From assembly GCA_900553675.1 (NCBI GenBank), contig USEH01000010.1:1-22669 (forward strand): a stretch of DNA of 22,669 nucleotides, read 5' to 3'. The stretch is from an uncultured Ruminococcus sp. (GTDB lineage: Bacteria > Bacillota > Clostridia > Oscillospirales > Ruminococcaceae). Below are positions 15,421 to 22,669 of this stretch, piece by piece. The translations under genes were made by a program, and so were the position numbers. The notes below the pieces were generated by a model. That model saw only the letters and a program-made list of their open reading frames with translations, had not been told where the DNA came from and ran no database searches. Each line of letters begins with the position of its first letter. Position 1 is the first letter of the stretch.

Positions 15421-16890
15421 ATGAAAAGAATCATACTGCTTTTGCTTGCGGCGGCGCTTCTTGCAGGATGCGCGCCCAAGCAAACCGAGCCGAGAAAGAA
15501 AAAGCAGGTAGAGCTTGCTGAAGTGGAGACCATTTCGGTCGAAGCCGAAAGCGGAACGCTTTTGGGCAATGCGTCAATCGCAAAATCTCGTGATGGCTTC
15601 AGCGGCGAGGGATATGTAACCGGCTTTAAAGACTCCGGCGACGGTGTGGAGCTTACAGTCTCCATCCACTACGGCTGTCATTACGATCTTGCGTTTTACA
15701 TCAATTCAAACGGCTCCTACAAGGAAAACAAAATCCTTATCGACGGCGAAAAGACAGCGGACGTATCAACCGAGAGCGATGAATTTGCGGAATGTCTTGT
15801 GCAAAAGATATGGATTCCGGAGGGCGAACACAAAATCAGTCTGACAAAGGGCTGGGGCTGGGTGGATTTTGACAGGCTCGAAATCAGGCAGTCCGAGCTT
15901 TTAGACAACGATATATACAGCCTTTCAACCGAGCTTTGCAACCCCAACGCAACTAAAGCTGCAAAGAGCCTGTATCGCTATCTTATGAGCATATACGGAA
16001 GCTACACCTTAAGCGGTCAGCACTCCACCGAGGGGATGACCTCTGACGAGTTCGATTCTATCAATCGAAAAACCGGCAAGACACCCGCGCTGATAGAAAT
16101 AGACCTGTCGAAGGTGACAACACCCTATTCCGAGGAATACAAGAAGCTGGACCCCTATATCGACAGAATAAAGCAGTTCGACAAAGAGGGCGGAATAGTG
16201 GTGCTGAACTGGCACTGGTACGCTCCCGAAAAGTATATCTTAAACAGTGCAGACCAGCCGTGGTGGAGAGGCTTTTACGCCGAGGCTGCAAGCATCGATC
16301 TCGAAAAGATAATGAATGGCGAGGACGCGCAGGGTCTTGCTCTTCTGGACGAGGATATAGACATCATTGCCAAGGCTCTTAAGACTCTCCAGAAAAAGAA
16401 GATTCCGGTTCTGTTCAGACCTTTGCATGAGGCTTCGGGCGGATGGTTCTGGTGGGGAGCAAGCGGCGCAGAGCCTTACAAGAAGCTCTACATCCACCTT
16501 TACGACCGCTTAACCAACTATCACAAGCTGAACAACATCATATGGGTATGGAACGGCGACAGTGCCGAGTGGTACCCGGGAGACGAATATGTTGACATAG
16601 CCTCAACCGACATCTATGCCGACGAGCACGAGTATACCACTCAGATAAACAAATTCATCGCTGTGGGTGAAGCCGCGGGCGGCAAAAAACCGGTTGCTCT
16701 TGCCGAAAACGGAGTTCAGATAGACCCCGACATGACGGAAAGGGACAATGTATACTGGCTATACTTCTGCACATGGGGCGGAGACTACTGCACAACCGAC
16801 ATGTACACCTCGGATGAAATGTTTGATAAGGTGTTCAACTCCGAGCAGGTCTTGACACTTGACGAGCTTCCCGACTGGAGGAAGTATTAG
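15421..16890 (+). CDS. GH26 beta-mannanase lipoprotein with N-terminal CBM35-like domain
   Basis: A 489-residue surface enzyme that would cut internal beta-1,4 links of mannan or glucomannan. The signal peptide ends in LLAGC (C17, lipobox). Residues ~37-157 form a CBM35-like module (VEAESGTLLGNASIAKSRDG, GYVTGF, KILIDGE, WIPEGEHKISL, WVDFDRLEI). The GH26 catalytic domain spans ~175-480: LSGQHS (~198), WHW (264-266), the acid/base E337 in FRPLHEASGGWFWWG and nucleophile E429 in ALAENG. AAGGAG lies 9 bases before the ATG. It forms an operon with the upstream binding protein and ends at a strong terminator. Relatives in this family can also act on mixed beta-1,3-1,4-glucan, so mannan is the likely rather than the sole option. 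Confidence 0.93.
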   Translation: MKRIILLLLAAALLAGCAPKQTEPRKKKQVELAEVETISVEAESGTLLGNASIAKSRDGFSGEGYVTGFKDSGDGVELTVSIHYGCHYDLAFYINSNGSYKENKILIDGEKTADVSTESDEFAECLVQKIWIPEGEHKISLTKGWGWVDFDRLEIRQSELLDNDIYSLSTELCNPNATKAAKSLYRYLMSIYGSYTLSGQHSTEGMTSDEFDSINRKTGKTPALIEIDLSKVTTPYSEEYKKLDPYIDRIKQFDKEGGIVVLNWHWYAPEKYILNSADQPWWRGFYAEAASIDLEKIMNGEDAQGLALLDEDIDIIAKALKTLQKKKIPVLFRPLHEASGGWFWWGASGAEPYKKLYIHLYDRLTNYHKLNNIIWVWNGDSAEWYPGDEYVDIASTDIYADEHEYTTQINKFIAVGEAAGGKKPVALAENGVQIDPDMTERDNVYWLYFCTWGGDYCTTDMYTSDEMFDKVFNSEQVLTLDELPDWRKY

Positions 16891-16937
16891 GCATATAACA
16901 AAAGCTGCTACTATCACTTCATAATATTTTTAAAAAC

Positions 16938-16972
16938 ATATCGGGTAAGGTGCAATCTGCCTTGCCCGATAT
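16938..16972 (+). terminator. Intrinsic terminator of the mannan operon
   Basis: ATATCGGGTAAGG pairs with CCTTGCCCGATAT (13 bp, one G-U) around a 9-base loop and is followed by TTTTATAT, 48 bp after the mannanase stop. Confidence 0.85.
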
Positions 16973-17076
16973 TTTATATAGATCTTAGCTAAAGGTTACA
17001 CTGTATTTTATTGGTGGCTGTCAGAAATTTTACCCCCTGATTCCGCAAAAGTCAGGTGATTAAGCTGCGCTATTTT

Positions 17077-17649
17077 TTAGTCTTTTAAATCATCTCTCAC
17101 AAACGAATACACATTGCAGTCAGACAATTCGCCGTTTACATCAAACCTTTTTCTGAGCGTTCCTTCCTTTGCAAAGCCCGCTTTTTGCAGGGTTCTGTTT
17201 GAGCCGATATTGTCAACATGCGCATAGGCTTCGATTCTTTCCAAGCCCATGGTTTCTATCCCGAACCTGCATACCGCCTTTAAGACCTTTGTGTTGATTC
17301 CGCGGTTCCAATAGGACTTCCTGATAAAATATCCGACCTCCGCGCAGGTGTTATGATTGAAGAAATTAAACAGCTGTATCTGACCGATTACTTCTCCACG
17401 ATAGGTCGCGACCCACGAATACTCCCTTTTGCCCTTGAAGCCCTTTATGCGGCTTTGCTGCACACGAATCTCGCGCTCCTCATTCCAGTCGCAGGGCTTT
17501 TTGTAGCCCCCGAAATATGTAAAATTGGATTCTTCGTTATGTATTTCCCAGAACGGTCTGGCATCATTTTCAGGCTGATGCTGCCGAAGGTAAATATCCT
17601 CGTCCACCCGAATCGGGATAAACTCTTTAAACAAATCGCTGAATGACAT
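17077..17649 (-). CDS. GNAT N-acetyltransferase (RimJ/RimL-like)
   Basis: A 190-residue cytoplasmic acetyl-CoA-dependent transferase. Motifs fit the Acetyltransf_3 group: AEVGYFIRKSYWNRGINTKVL (~107-127, with the RG-N acetyl-CoA loop) and AYAHVDNIGSNRTLQKAGFAKEGTLR (~147-172, where N-SxRxLxKxGF is characteristic). Relatives acetylate ribosomal protein N-termini, but also small molecules, so the substrate stays open. GGAGG lies 6 bases before the ATG. It is transcribed alone from a promoter made of a tandem repeat. Confidence 0.9.
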   Translation of the reverse strand: MSFSDLFKEFIPIRVDEDIYLRQHQPENDARPFWEIHNEESNFTYFGGYKKPCDWNEEREIRVQQSRIKGFKGKREYSWVATYRGEVIGQIQLFNFFNHNTCAEVGYFIRKSYWNRGINTKVLKAVCRFGIETMGLERIEAYAHVDNIGSNRTLQKAGFAKEGTLRKRFDVNGELSDCNVYSFVRDDLKD

Positions 17650-17677
17650 GCTAATCCTCCATTCTTATTTGATAAAC

Positions 17678-17722
17678 CTATTATACAACAGATTTTCCTG
17701 TTATACAACAGTTTTTCCTATA
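17678..17722. repeat. Two tandem 20-bp repeats forming the GNAT promoter
   Basis: CCTATTATACAACAGATTTT is repeated next to itself as CCTGTTATACAACAGTTTTT (2 differences) with a third partial CCTAT. Read on the minus strand the copies supply TTGTAT (17708-17703) as -35 and, 17 bp on, TATAAT (17685-17680) as -10 of the acetyltransferase gene. The promoter therefore seems built by a duplication. A change in copy number would move or add promoter elements. Confidence 0.8.
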
Positions 17723-17726
17723 TGTA

Positions 17727-17755
17727 TTATCATTTCTTGTGAAGTGTGATATAAT
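17727..17755 (+). promoter_or_regulatory. Upstream promoter of the AraC/papain-like fusion gene
   Basis: TTATCA (17727-17732), 17-bp spacer, TATAAT (17750-17755) with a TGTG extension. It implies a leader of about 100 nt. Confidence 0.55.
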
Positions 17756-17794
17756 TGAATACACAAACAAGCCCGCATCATCCCCAAAAAAGTC

Positions 17795-17823
17795 AAGACA
17801 GCCACTGCAATAGCTGTTATAAT
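17795..17823 (+). promoter_or_regulatory. Second promoter of the AraC/papain-like fusion gene
   Basis: AAGACA (17795-17800), 17-bp spacer, TATAAT (17818-17823). Its predicted start near 17830 falls inside the adjacent palindrome. Confidence 0.5.
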
Positions 17824-17828
17824 ACGGT

Positions 17829-17842
17829 TATATCGCGATATA
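17829..17842. promoter_or_regulatory. Palindrome at the start site of the AraC fusion gene
   Basis: TATATCGCGATATA is a perfect 14-bp palindrome between the second promoter and the ribosome site (AAGGAGG). It would overlap the transcription start and sit 20 bp before the start codon, so it is a good candidate operator, perhaps for autoregulation. Confidence 0.5.
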
Positions 17843-17861
17843 TCACCACAAGGAGGTAAGT

Positions 17862-19322
17862 ATGAGCTATCCAAGCTACACAAAATCAGTGATATGCTAC
17901 ATCGAAGCGCATATTGCGGATGAAAAGATAAACCACGACGATCTGGCTCGGCAAATCGGGTATTCGTGGGAGCATATACGGGATATGTTCCGCAACGATA
18001 CCGGCTGCTCCATAGCACGGTATATTCAGGGACGCAAGATAAAGCGTTCCGCTCTCGAGCTTATCCACACGGACAAAACAATACTTGATATTGCTTTATG
18101 CTACGGATTCAATAATCCCGAAACATACACCCGCGCCTTTCGCCGTGTTACGGGAATGACTCCCGGCGAATTCCGCCGTCTCAGACCGCTTGTGGGCAAG
18201 GAAGAGCTTCTTACCGGCGTTTACGGCATAGGACTGCTTACCAAAAAGGAAAGAAGGAGTGATATTATGCACAAGGATATTTACCGCAACAACGACAGCA
18301 CTATTTTATACGGAGTCCCGAAATCGGGCTGGGGAGAATACGGCGGGCTTACCCCGTATCCGATCTGCCTGAAATCGGTGGCTGCATATCTCGGCGAGGA
18401 TATTGACTATTCTCTTATTATGGCTGCAAGCGGCGTGGCTTTCCGCTTTGTCTGGAACAGCTCGGCTTGGGACTTAAGCAATGTCGATATCTTCCACACA
18501 TTCACCGAAAGCAACGAAGTTTATGGACTTGCGGCAGAGGCACTGGGACGAGAGTTTTTCGTCCTCGAAAGAAACAGCGACACCACAAAGGATGAATTTA
18601 TCTCATTTATAAAATCGCACATCGACGAGGGCTATCCCTGCATTGCTCTCGGCATTATCGGACCGCCAGAAGCCTGCATCATCACCGGCTACAGAAAAAA
18701 CGGTGAGGAGCTTCTGGGCTGGAATTTCTTCCAAGCCGACCCCGAGTTCGGCGGAAACGTAGAAATCGACGAAAGCGGCTACTTTATCAGCAGCTCGTGG
18801 TGGGAAAACAGCGACACGCAAGCCGTAATGTGCATGGGTGCTATAAAGGGCGAGCGTTTTTCGGCAGACAGGATAATCCAAAATGCCATAAAAGCACTAA
18901 GCGGCAGACTTGACAGCGGCTACTGCAAGGGAGTTTCCGCCTACGACGGCTGGCTAAACGCTCTTTCCGACGAGAAAAGCTTTGCTATAGGCGACAATTA
19001 TTCCATGCTGTTTGAAAAGGTACTGTGTCAGATCGACGCTATGAACTGCCTGCATGACGGCAGAAACAGCGCAGCCGCATACTTCAATTCGCTTGCAATC
19101 TCGGACGCGGACAGAAGCGAAGTATACCGCAGAATTGCGGAAGCGTTTGCCGAGTGCGCAAGGGCAATCGGGGAAATGAGAAACCTTTACGGATATGACA
19201 TGGACGTAAATCTGCAAAACATAGCCGACCGGTCAATAAGAAAGCAGACCTGCGAGCTGTGCGAACGCGCAAAGCGCGCCGACACGAAAGCACTGGCTTT
19301 GATGAAGGAATTGTCTGTTTGA
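17862..19322 (+). CDS. AraC-type regulator fused to a papain-like (BtrH/C39-like) domain
   Basis: A 486-residue protein. Residues ~1-108 are a complete AraC double helix-turn-helix (IGYSWEHIRDMFRNDTGCSI, ILDIALCYGFNNPETYTRAFRRVTGMTPGEFRR) placed at the N-terminus, the reverse of the usual order. Residues ~148-330 look like a papain-like fold of the BtrH_N/C39 kind: TPYPICLKSVAAYLG with a Cys at 169 at the expected nucleophile place, and GPPEACIITGYRKNGEELLGW (267-287), where active relatives carry a His before the VVITGY-like strand; here it is Glu-Ala. The domain thus looks like a binding rather than a cutting module. The last ~150 residues are helical. Ribosome site AAGGAGGTAAGT is ideal. 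It may sense a small molecule or peptide; target genes unknown. Confidence 0.82.
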   Translation: MSYPSYTKSVICYIEAHIADEKINHDDLARQIGYSWEHIRDMFRNDTGCSIARYIQGRKIKRSALELIHTDKTILDIALCYGFNNPETYTRAFRRVTGMTPGEFRRLRPLVGKEELLTGVYGIGLLTKKERRSDIMHKDIYRNNDSTILYGVPKSGWGEYGGLTPYPICLKSVAAYLGEDIDYSLIMAASGVAFRFVWNSSAWDLSNVDIFHTFTESNEVYGLAAEALGREFFVLERNSDTTKDEFISFIKSHIDEGYPCIALGIIGPPEACIITGYRKNGEELLGWNFFQADPEFGGNVEIDESGYFISSSWWENSDTQAVMCMGAIKGERFSADRIIQNAIKALSGRLDSGYCKGVSAYDGWLNALSDEKSFAIGDNYSMLFEKVLCQIDAMNCLHDGRNSAAAYFNSLAISDADRSEVYRRIAEAFAECARAIGEMRNLYGYDMDVNLQNIADRSIRKQTCELCERAKRADTKALALMKELSV

Positions 19323-19351
19323 GGCGGCACAAGTCTGATAATGGTTAAGGC

Positions 19352-19382
19352 GGGAATCATGATGAAAGCATGATTATTCCCC
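19352..19382. repeat. Imperfect hairpin after the AraC fusion gene
   Basis: GGGAATCATG pairs with CATGATTATTCCC with a 3-base bulge and a 7-base loop, 30 bp after the stop. It precedes a stronger terminator and may be part of the same 3' structure. Confidence 0.4.
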
Positions 19383-19408
19383 CATATTTCTTTGATTTAT
19401 ATGATTTT

Positions 19409-19438
19409 AACCCCTGATTTCTTGAAAAATCAGGGGTT
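19409..19438. terminator. Bidirectional terminator between AraC fusion and helicase genes
   Basis: AACCCCTGATTT pairs perfectly with AAATCAGGGGTT (12 bp, 6-base loop). T-rich sequence lies on the plus side (GTTCT) and, read from the minus strand, AAAATCATATAAATC follows, so it suits either converging gene, though neither T-run is long. Confidence 0.7.
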
Positions 19439-19496
19439 GTTCTATGGGATTTAAGCGGCACCTATTTTCTTATATATTGGCGCCTCACCCAGCGTG

Positions 19497-21641
19497 TCAA
19501 ATTTTTCCAAGCTTAACCCTGAAAGAAATGTTCCTCGGCGTCTGCATTCTGTCAAACTGCACAAGATACGCGCCTTTTTCCGTGCTGATATCTAAAATAG
19601 TCCCCTCGCCGAGATATTCGTGCCGGACGCGTGCGCCGATCGGCAGCAGCTCGCTTTCAAGATTCTCCGGCATATACTTTTCGCTGTAGCTGATATAGTC
19701 CCTTGCGTCCTCAATAAGCCCTTCCGGCAGAGGGCGGGTATATTCCAAAAGCTTGGGGTTTATATCCAGAACAAAGCGGGAGGGGTAACGCGGCGAGCCG
19801 TCGTGGTTCCGCCCCTCCGCCCCGGAAAGATACAGCCGCTTTTTTGCGCGGGTCATGGCAACGAATGCAAGCCGCCGTTCCTCCTCCATGCCTCGGAGGT
19901 CTTTTGTCTTGCGGGAGGGGAATATCCCCTCGTTCATGCCGCAAAGGAAGACATACGGAAACTCCAGCCCTTTGGCAGCGTGAACTGTCATCAGTCTGAC
20001 CTTGTCCGAATCGTCGTCTGCATCGCTGTTGGTGAAAAGCGCGACGTGTGCAAGATAGTGCAGGGTAGTTGCCTCCTCGCCGCAGGTGTTTTCGTATTCG
20101 CGGATCGACTGCTTAAGCTCTGCAAGATTGTCCAGCCGTTCCTGACTGCCCTCGGTACGGAGCATAGTCTCGTAGCCGCTCTCGTTGAGAATGGCTGAAA
20201 GCAGGTCGGAGGTGGGGCGGTTCTCATAGCCGGCGGAGAAATCCTCAATCATCCGCACAAAGCGCTCCGCCTTTGTTCCCCTAAAGATTTCGTTGTCGAG
20301 CGTCTGCTTTAAGGAATTATACAGCGTGATCCCATGCTCGGCGGCGTACTGCTCCAAAAACGCCATCCGCCGTCTGCCGATATTCCGCTTTGGAGTGTTT
20401 ACAATCCGCCGGAATGATAAATCATCCTGCGAAGCAACCATCCGCAGATAGCATAAAGCGTCCTTTATTTCCGCCCTGCCGAAGAATGGTACACCGCTGT
20501 AAATGCGGTATGGCAGCTTTTCTTTCAGCAAAGCCTCCTCCACCGGTCTTGTAACATAGTGGGCGCGGTATAATATAGCTATATCGCGAAGGGCTGCGCC
20601 GCTTTTATTAAGCTCCTTTATTTTCGAGATTATCCATTCCGCCTCCGATTCGGTGCTTGGAGCGGAGTGATACACAACCGTCTCTCCGTCAGGCAGAGTA
20701 GGCGTAAGCTGCTTTTCAATGCGGTGACGGTTTTTGCCTATAAGCGAGTTGCACGCCGCCAAAATCTGAGGCGTGGAACGATAGTTTTTCAGCATCATAA
20801 TGGTTTTTACGTTCGGGAACTGCTTGTCAAAATCCAGAAGATACTTAACATCTGCCCCGCGCCATGTGTAGATAGTCTGGTCGGGGTCGCCTACGATAAA
20901 CAGGTTTTTGTGGTAGCCGCATAGCGCCTCCATCAGCTTATATTGCAGGCTGTCGATGTCCTGAAACTCATCTATCATGATATATTCAAGCCGCTTCTGC
21001 CATTTCAGGCGTATCTCCTCGTTTTGCGAGAAGATGTGCAGTGTGAATACAATAAGGTCGTTATAATCCAGTCCGAAGCATTTTTTCTCCTGATAGAGAT
21101 ATCCGTAAAAGATGATATCGTCGGTCGCCGTGGCGCTGAGGTACTTCTCATAAAGCGCATCAAGTGAGAGGTCGAGCATATCCATATAATACTTCGGCTT
21201 TTTATAAAGCTTTTGGATTTCTATCATATTGCGGGCGTCGGAAAAGGTCTTGTCCCGAAGAGTAAGACCCCGCTCTTCATAGATTATAGACAGCATGGCG
21301 TCGATATCGCTGTTGTCCAGCACTAAAAAGCTTTTGGGATACTGCACGGCGTAGCTGTCCTCCTGCAAGACCGACACGCAGAAGCCATGGAAGGTGTTGA
21401 TATAGCCGGTATCCTGATCGCCGATGAGATTGTGTATGCGCTGGCGCATCTCCCCAGCCGCCTTGTTTGTAAATGTTACGCATAAAATATTCTGCGGCAG
21501 TATGCCCAGCTCGTTGACTAAAAACGCAAAGCGATGTGTGAGCGCGCGGGTCTTGCCCGAGCCTGCACCCGCAATCACGCGCACAAAGCCCTCGGTTGCT
21601 TCAACAGCCTTTTGCTGTTCTGCGTTCAGCTTGTACTCCAT
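19497..21641 (-). CDS. UvrD/PcrA-type superfamily 1 DNA helicase
   Basis: A 714-residue ATP-driven 3'-5' DNA helicase for repair and removal of proteins from DNA. Motifs in order: Q-motif LNAEQQKAVEA (5-15), Walker A GAGSGKT (25-31), Ia TFTNKAA, Walker B DEFQDID, GDPDQTIYTWRGA, NYRST, NTPKRNIGRRR, TVHAAKGLEFPYVFLCGM and VAMTRAKKRLYLSGA. The C-terminus (IGARVRHEYLGEGTILDI...) resembles the Tudor-like tail of PcrA. The length is close to PcrA's ~730. I start at the ATG at 21641, with GGTGA 4 bases upstream; an in-frame ATG 11 codons earlier has no ribosome site. It could be PcrA itself or a second UvrD-like copy, as its neighbours are not the usual ligA. Confidence 0.93.
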   Translation of the reverse strand: MEYKLNAEQQKAVEATEGFVRVIAGAGSGKTRALTHRFAFLVNELGILPQNILCVTFTNKAAGEMRQRIHNLIGDQDTGYINTFHGFCVSVLQEDSYAVQYPKSFLVLDNSDIDAMLSIIYEERGLTLRDKTFSDARNMIEIQKLYKKPKYYMDMLDLSLDALYEKYLSATATDDIIFYGYLYQEKKCFGLDYNDLIVFTLHIFSQNEEIRLKWQKRLEYIMIDEFQDIDSLQYKLMEALCGYHKNLFIVGDPDQTIYTWRGADVKYLLDFDKQFPNVKTIMMLKNYRSTPQILAACNSLIGKNRHRIEKQLTPTLPDGETVVYHSAPSTESEAEWIISKIKELNKSGAALRDIAILYRAHYVTRPVEEALLKEKLPYRIYSGVPFFGRAEIKDALCYLRMVASQDDLSFRRIVNTPKRNIGRRRMAFLEQYAAEHGITLYNSLKQTLDNEIFRGTKAERFVRMIEDFSAGYENRPTSDLLSAILNESGYETMLRTEGSQERLDNLAELKQSIREYENTCGEEATTLHYLAHVALFTNSDADDDSDKVRLMTVHAAKGLEFPYVFLCGMNEGIFPSRKTKDLRGMEEERRLAFVAMTRAKKRLYLSGAEGRNHDGSPRYPSRFVLDINPKLLEYTRPLPEGLIEDARDYISYSEKYMPENLESELLPIGARVRHEYLGEGTILDISTEKGAYLVQFDRMQTPRNISFRVKLGKI

Positions 21642-21697
21642 TTTTTCACCGCCCTGTTCTGTCTTCATCCGCAAAAATAGTTTTTCTTTCTAAGCTT

Positions 21698-21726
21698 AGT
21701 ATAATTATAATGCCCGAATAAGTCAA
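21698..21726 (-). promoter_or_regulatory. Promoter of the helicase gene
   Basis: Minus-strand TTGACT (21726-21721), 17-bp spacer, TATACT (21703-21698), about 57 bp before the start. Confidence 0.75.
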
Positions 21727-21777
21727 TAGCATTTCGGATGATGTTATACTTTTCGCCACTATAAATTGTACAAAAAA

Positions 21778-21816
21778 TCTGCCGCAGAATCCAGAATACA
21801 GCGATTCTGCGGCAGA
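21778..21816 (-). terminator. Intrinsic terminator of the beta-CASP gene
   Basis: TCTGCCGCAGAATC pairs perfectly with GATTCTGCGGCAGA (14 bp, 11-base loop), and on the minus strand it is followed at once by TTTTTT. It lies 39 bp after the beta-CASP gene stop. Confidence 0.93.
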
Positions 21817-21854
21817 CATATATTATCAAGTTGAAACAATAATCTATCCTCCCA

Positions 21855-22669
21855 TCAGATTACAAAAACGGATTTATCGCATTTCATCTCTGACGAATGA
21901 TACGGTATTGTCACCGCAAACTGATTTTTCCTTGCCAGATTATTATACTGCGAATAGTTCATATGCACCGGATACCGGCAGATAAGCATTTTTCCCATTT
22001 TAATAAGAGCCTCGCTGTTTGTCCCCTTGTCCACCGTTCCGGTCATCAAGCCCACTCCGCCGTTTTTTATGACCTCTACTGCGGTCTTGAACGCCTCCAA
22101 GCTTCTCAGTTGAGGATCGCTTACAAGCACTATCCCACCTGCGCCTTTATAATACGGCTGAACCGATTCGGACAGGCTTTCCGCATCGGTGTAATACTAC
22201 TGTGGCAGATTCTGCATATTCTTCAGCTGACCCAAAAGGCGCACGTCAGCGTAACACTGAGCCGTTATTCGCCCGCTTTTAAGCAGAGATATAATATCCA
22301 ACCCACGCCCGCACTTGGGGACAGGCATAACAACCGCCATGTGCTTTTCAAGAAGCCGACCCACCATTCGCAAAAGCTCTGTGCAGGCATCGCTGTAGGC
22401 TGCGGTGCTTTTGCCGTAGGCACAGTCGAGCACGGCAAGGTCTGCCCGCTGATTGCGTATAGGGTCAACGCGGTACACAGACGAGCACTCGGTATAGTCT
22501 CCTGAAAAGAGAATGCTTTTGCCCTCCGCTTCAAAGCGATACCACACGCTTCCCAGACAGTGACCGCTTTTTCCCCATTTGATTTTCATGCTGCGGTATA
22601 TGCCCTCCTGCCCGCAGGCGCATACGCTTTCCAGCGTTACAGCCTTTTTAGGCTTTAACGGCAGGGGGG
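21855..22669 (-). pseudogene. Beta-CASP metallo-beta-lactamase protein with in-frame amber stop (partial, N-terminus outside)
   Basis: The frame is open from the right edge (22669) and continues to a TGA at 21855, broken only by one TAG at 22197-22199. Visible first is the end of the metallo-beta-lactamase core, GHCLGSVWYRFEAEGKSILFSGDYT, with the GHxxGS and GD metal-site motifs. Then LAVLDCAYGK and the beta-CASP module (LLEKHMAVVMPVPKCGRGLDIISLL) appear, and after the TAG a tail with YNNLARKNQFAVTIPYHSSE resembling the C-terminal motifs of RNA-processing relatives. After the TAG the frame goes on with YYTDAESLSESVQPYYKGAGG without a shift, so one base change (for example CAG or GAG to TAG) explains the break. 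TAG is a normal stop elsewhere in the window, so recoding is unlikely. The upstream half, with the HxHxDH motif, is not in view. Confidence 0.82.

Noticed and set aside
17030..17065. CCTGA...TCAGG hairpin after the acetyltransferase gene
   Set aside because: Only 5 bp pair firmly, so it is too weak to call as a terminator although it resembles the one at 19409-19438.
19620..20198. Plus-strand ORF of 192 codons
   Set aside because: Antisense to the helicase C-terminal half with intact motifs.
22197..22199. Pyrrolysine or programmed read-through at the TAG
   Set aside because: The family is not known to use pyrrolysine, TAG is an ordinary stop in nearby genes, and no special downstream structure was seen.
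21897..22505. Plus-strand ORF of 202 codons
   Set aside because: Antisense of the beta-CASP gene, which has recognisable motifs and its own terminator on the minus strand.

Overview
The window reads as chromosomal DNA from a Gram-positive, low-to-mid GC anaerobe of the Clostridia, most likely a gut or rumen Oscillospiraceae/Ruminococcus-like bacterium. This is inferred from strong AGGAGG-type ribosome sites, near-consensus sigma-A promoters (TTGACA-17-TATAAT), lipoprotein signal peptides, a LytTR/GHKL two-component pair, a CBM35-GH26 mannanase lipoprotein and an unusual number of AraC-type regulators. No rRNA, tRNA, CRISPR array, transposase or phage gene was seen.

Layout. 1-901 (minus, cut by the edge): a secreted Pro/Glu/Thr-rich surface protein with a beta-helix-like repeat region. 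901-1088: a divergent control region with two 12-bp direct repeats 21 bp apart, the geometry of a LytTR operator. 1089-3163 (plus): LytTR response regulator and GHKL histidine kinase with overlapping ends. 3181-3216: bidirectional terminator. 3250-5391 (minus): NatAB-type ABC exporter (ATPase, then permease). 5548-7062 (minus): a lipoprotein with a gluzincin-like HEYIH...E motif. 7211-8113 (plus): PfkB-family 1-phosphofructokinase-like sugar kinase, whose promoter lies back to back with that of the lipoprotein. 8335-10899 (plus): an ECF-type sigma factor with an extra ~670-residue C-terminal part containing a duplicated module. 11030-12398 (minus): a CPBP membrane protease downstream of a TetR-type regulator that carries a frameshift. 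12735-16890: a sugar locus with an AraC regulator (minus) divergent from a solute-binding lipoprotein and a GH26 mannanase lipoprotein (plus), with no permease genes. 17077-17649 (minus): GNAT acetyltransferase. 17862-19322 (plus): AraC-type DNA-binding domain fused to a papain-like/BtrH-like domain. 19497-21641 (minus): UvrD/PcrA-type helicase. 21855-22669 (minus, cut by the edge): beta-CASP metallo-beta-lactamase protein interrupted by one in-frame TAG.

How the parts fit. Most units are short and separately controlled, with a recognisable promoter and often a palindrome near the predicted transcription start (TetR unit, sigma gene, AraC fusion). Three read as self-contained regulatory modules: LytTR/GHKL with the divergent surface protein; TetR with CPBP protease; AraC with mannan-binding and mannan-cutting lipoproteins. 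The most unusual proteins are the sigma factor with a duplicated C-terminal module, the AraC/papain-like fusion that seems to lack the catalytic His, and the HEYIH lipoprotein. Two genes appear broken (TetR by a lost base in an A-run, beta-CASP by an amber codon); either real decay or a sequence error could explain each.
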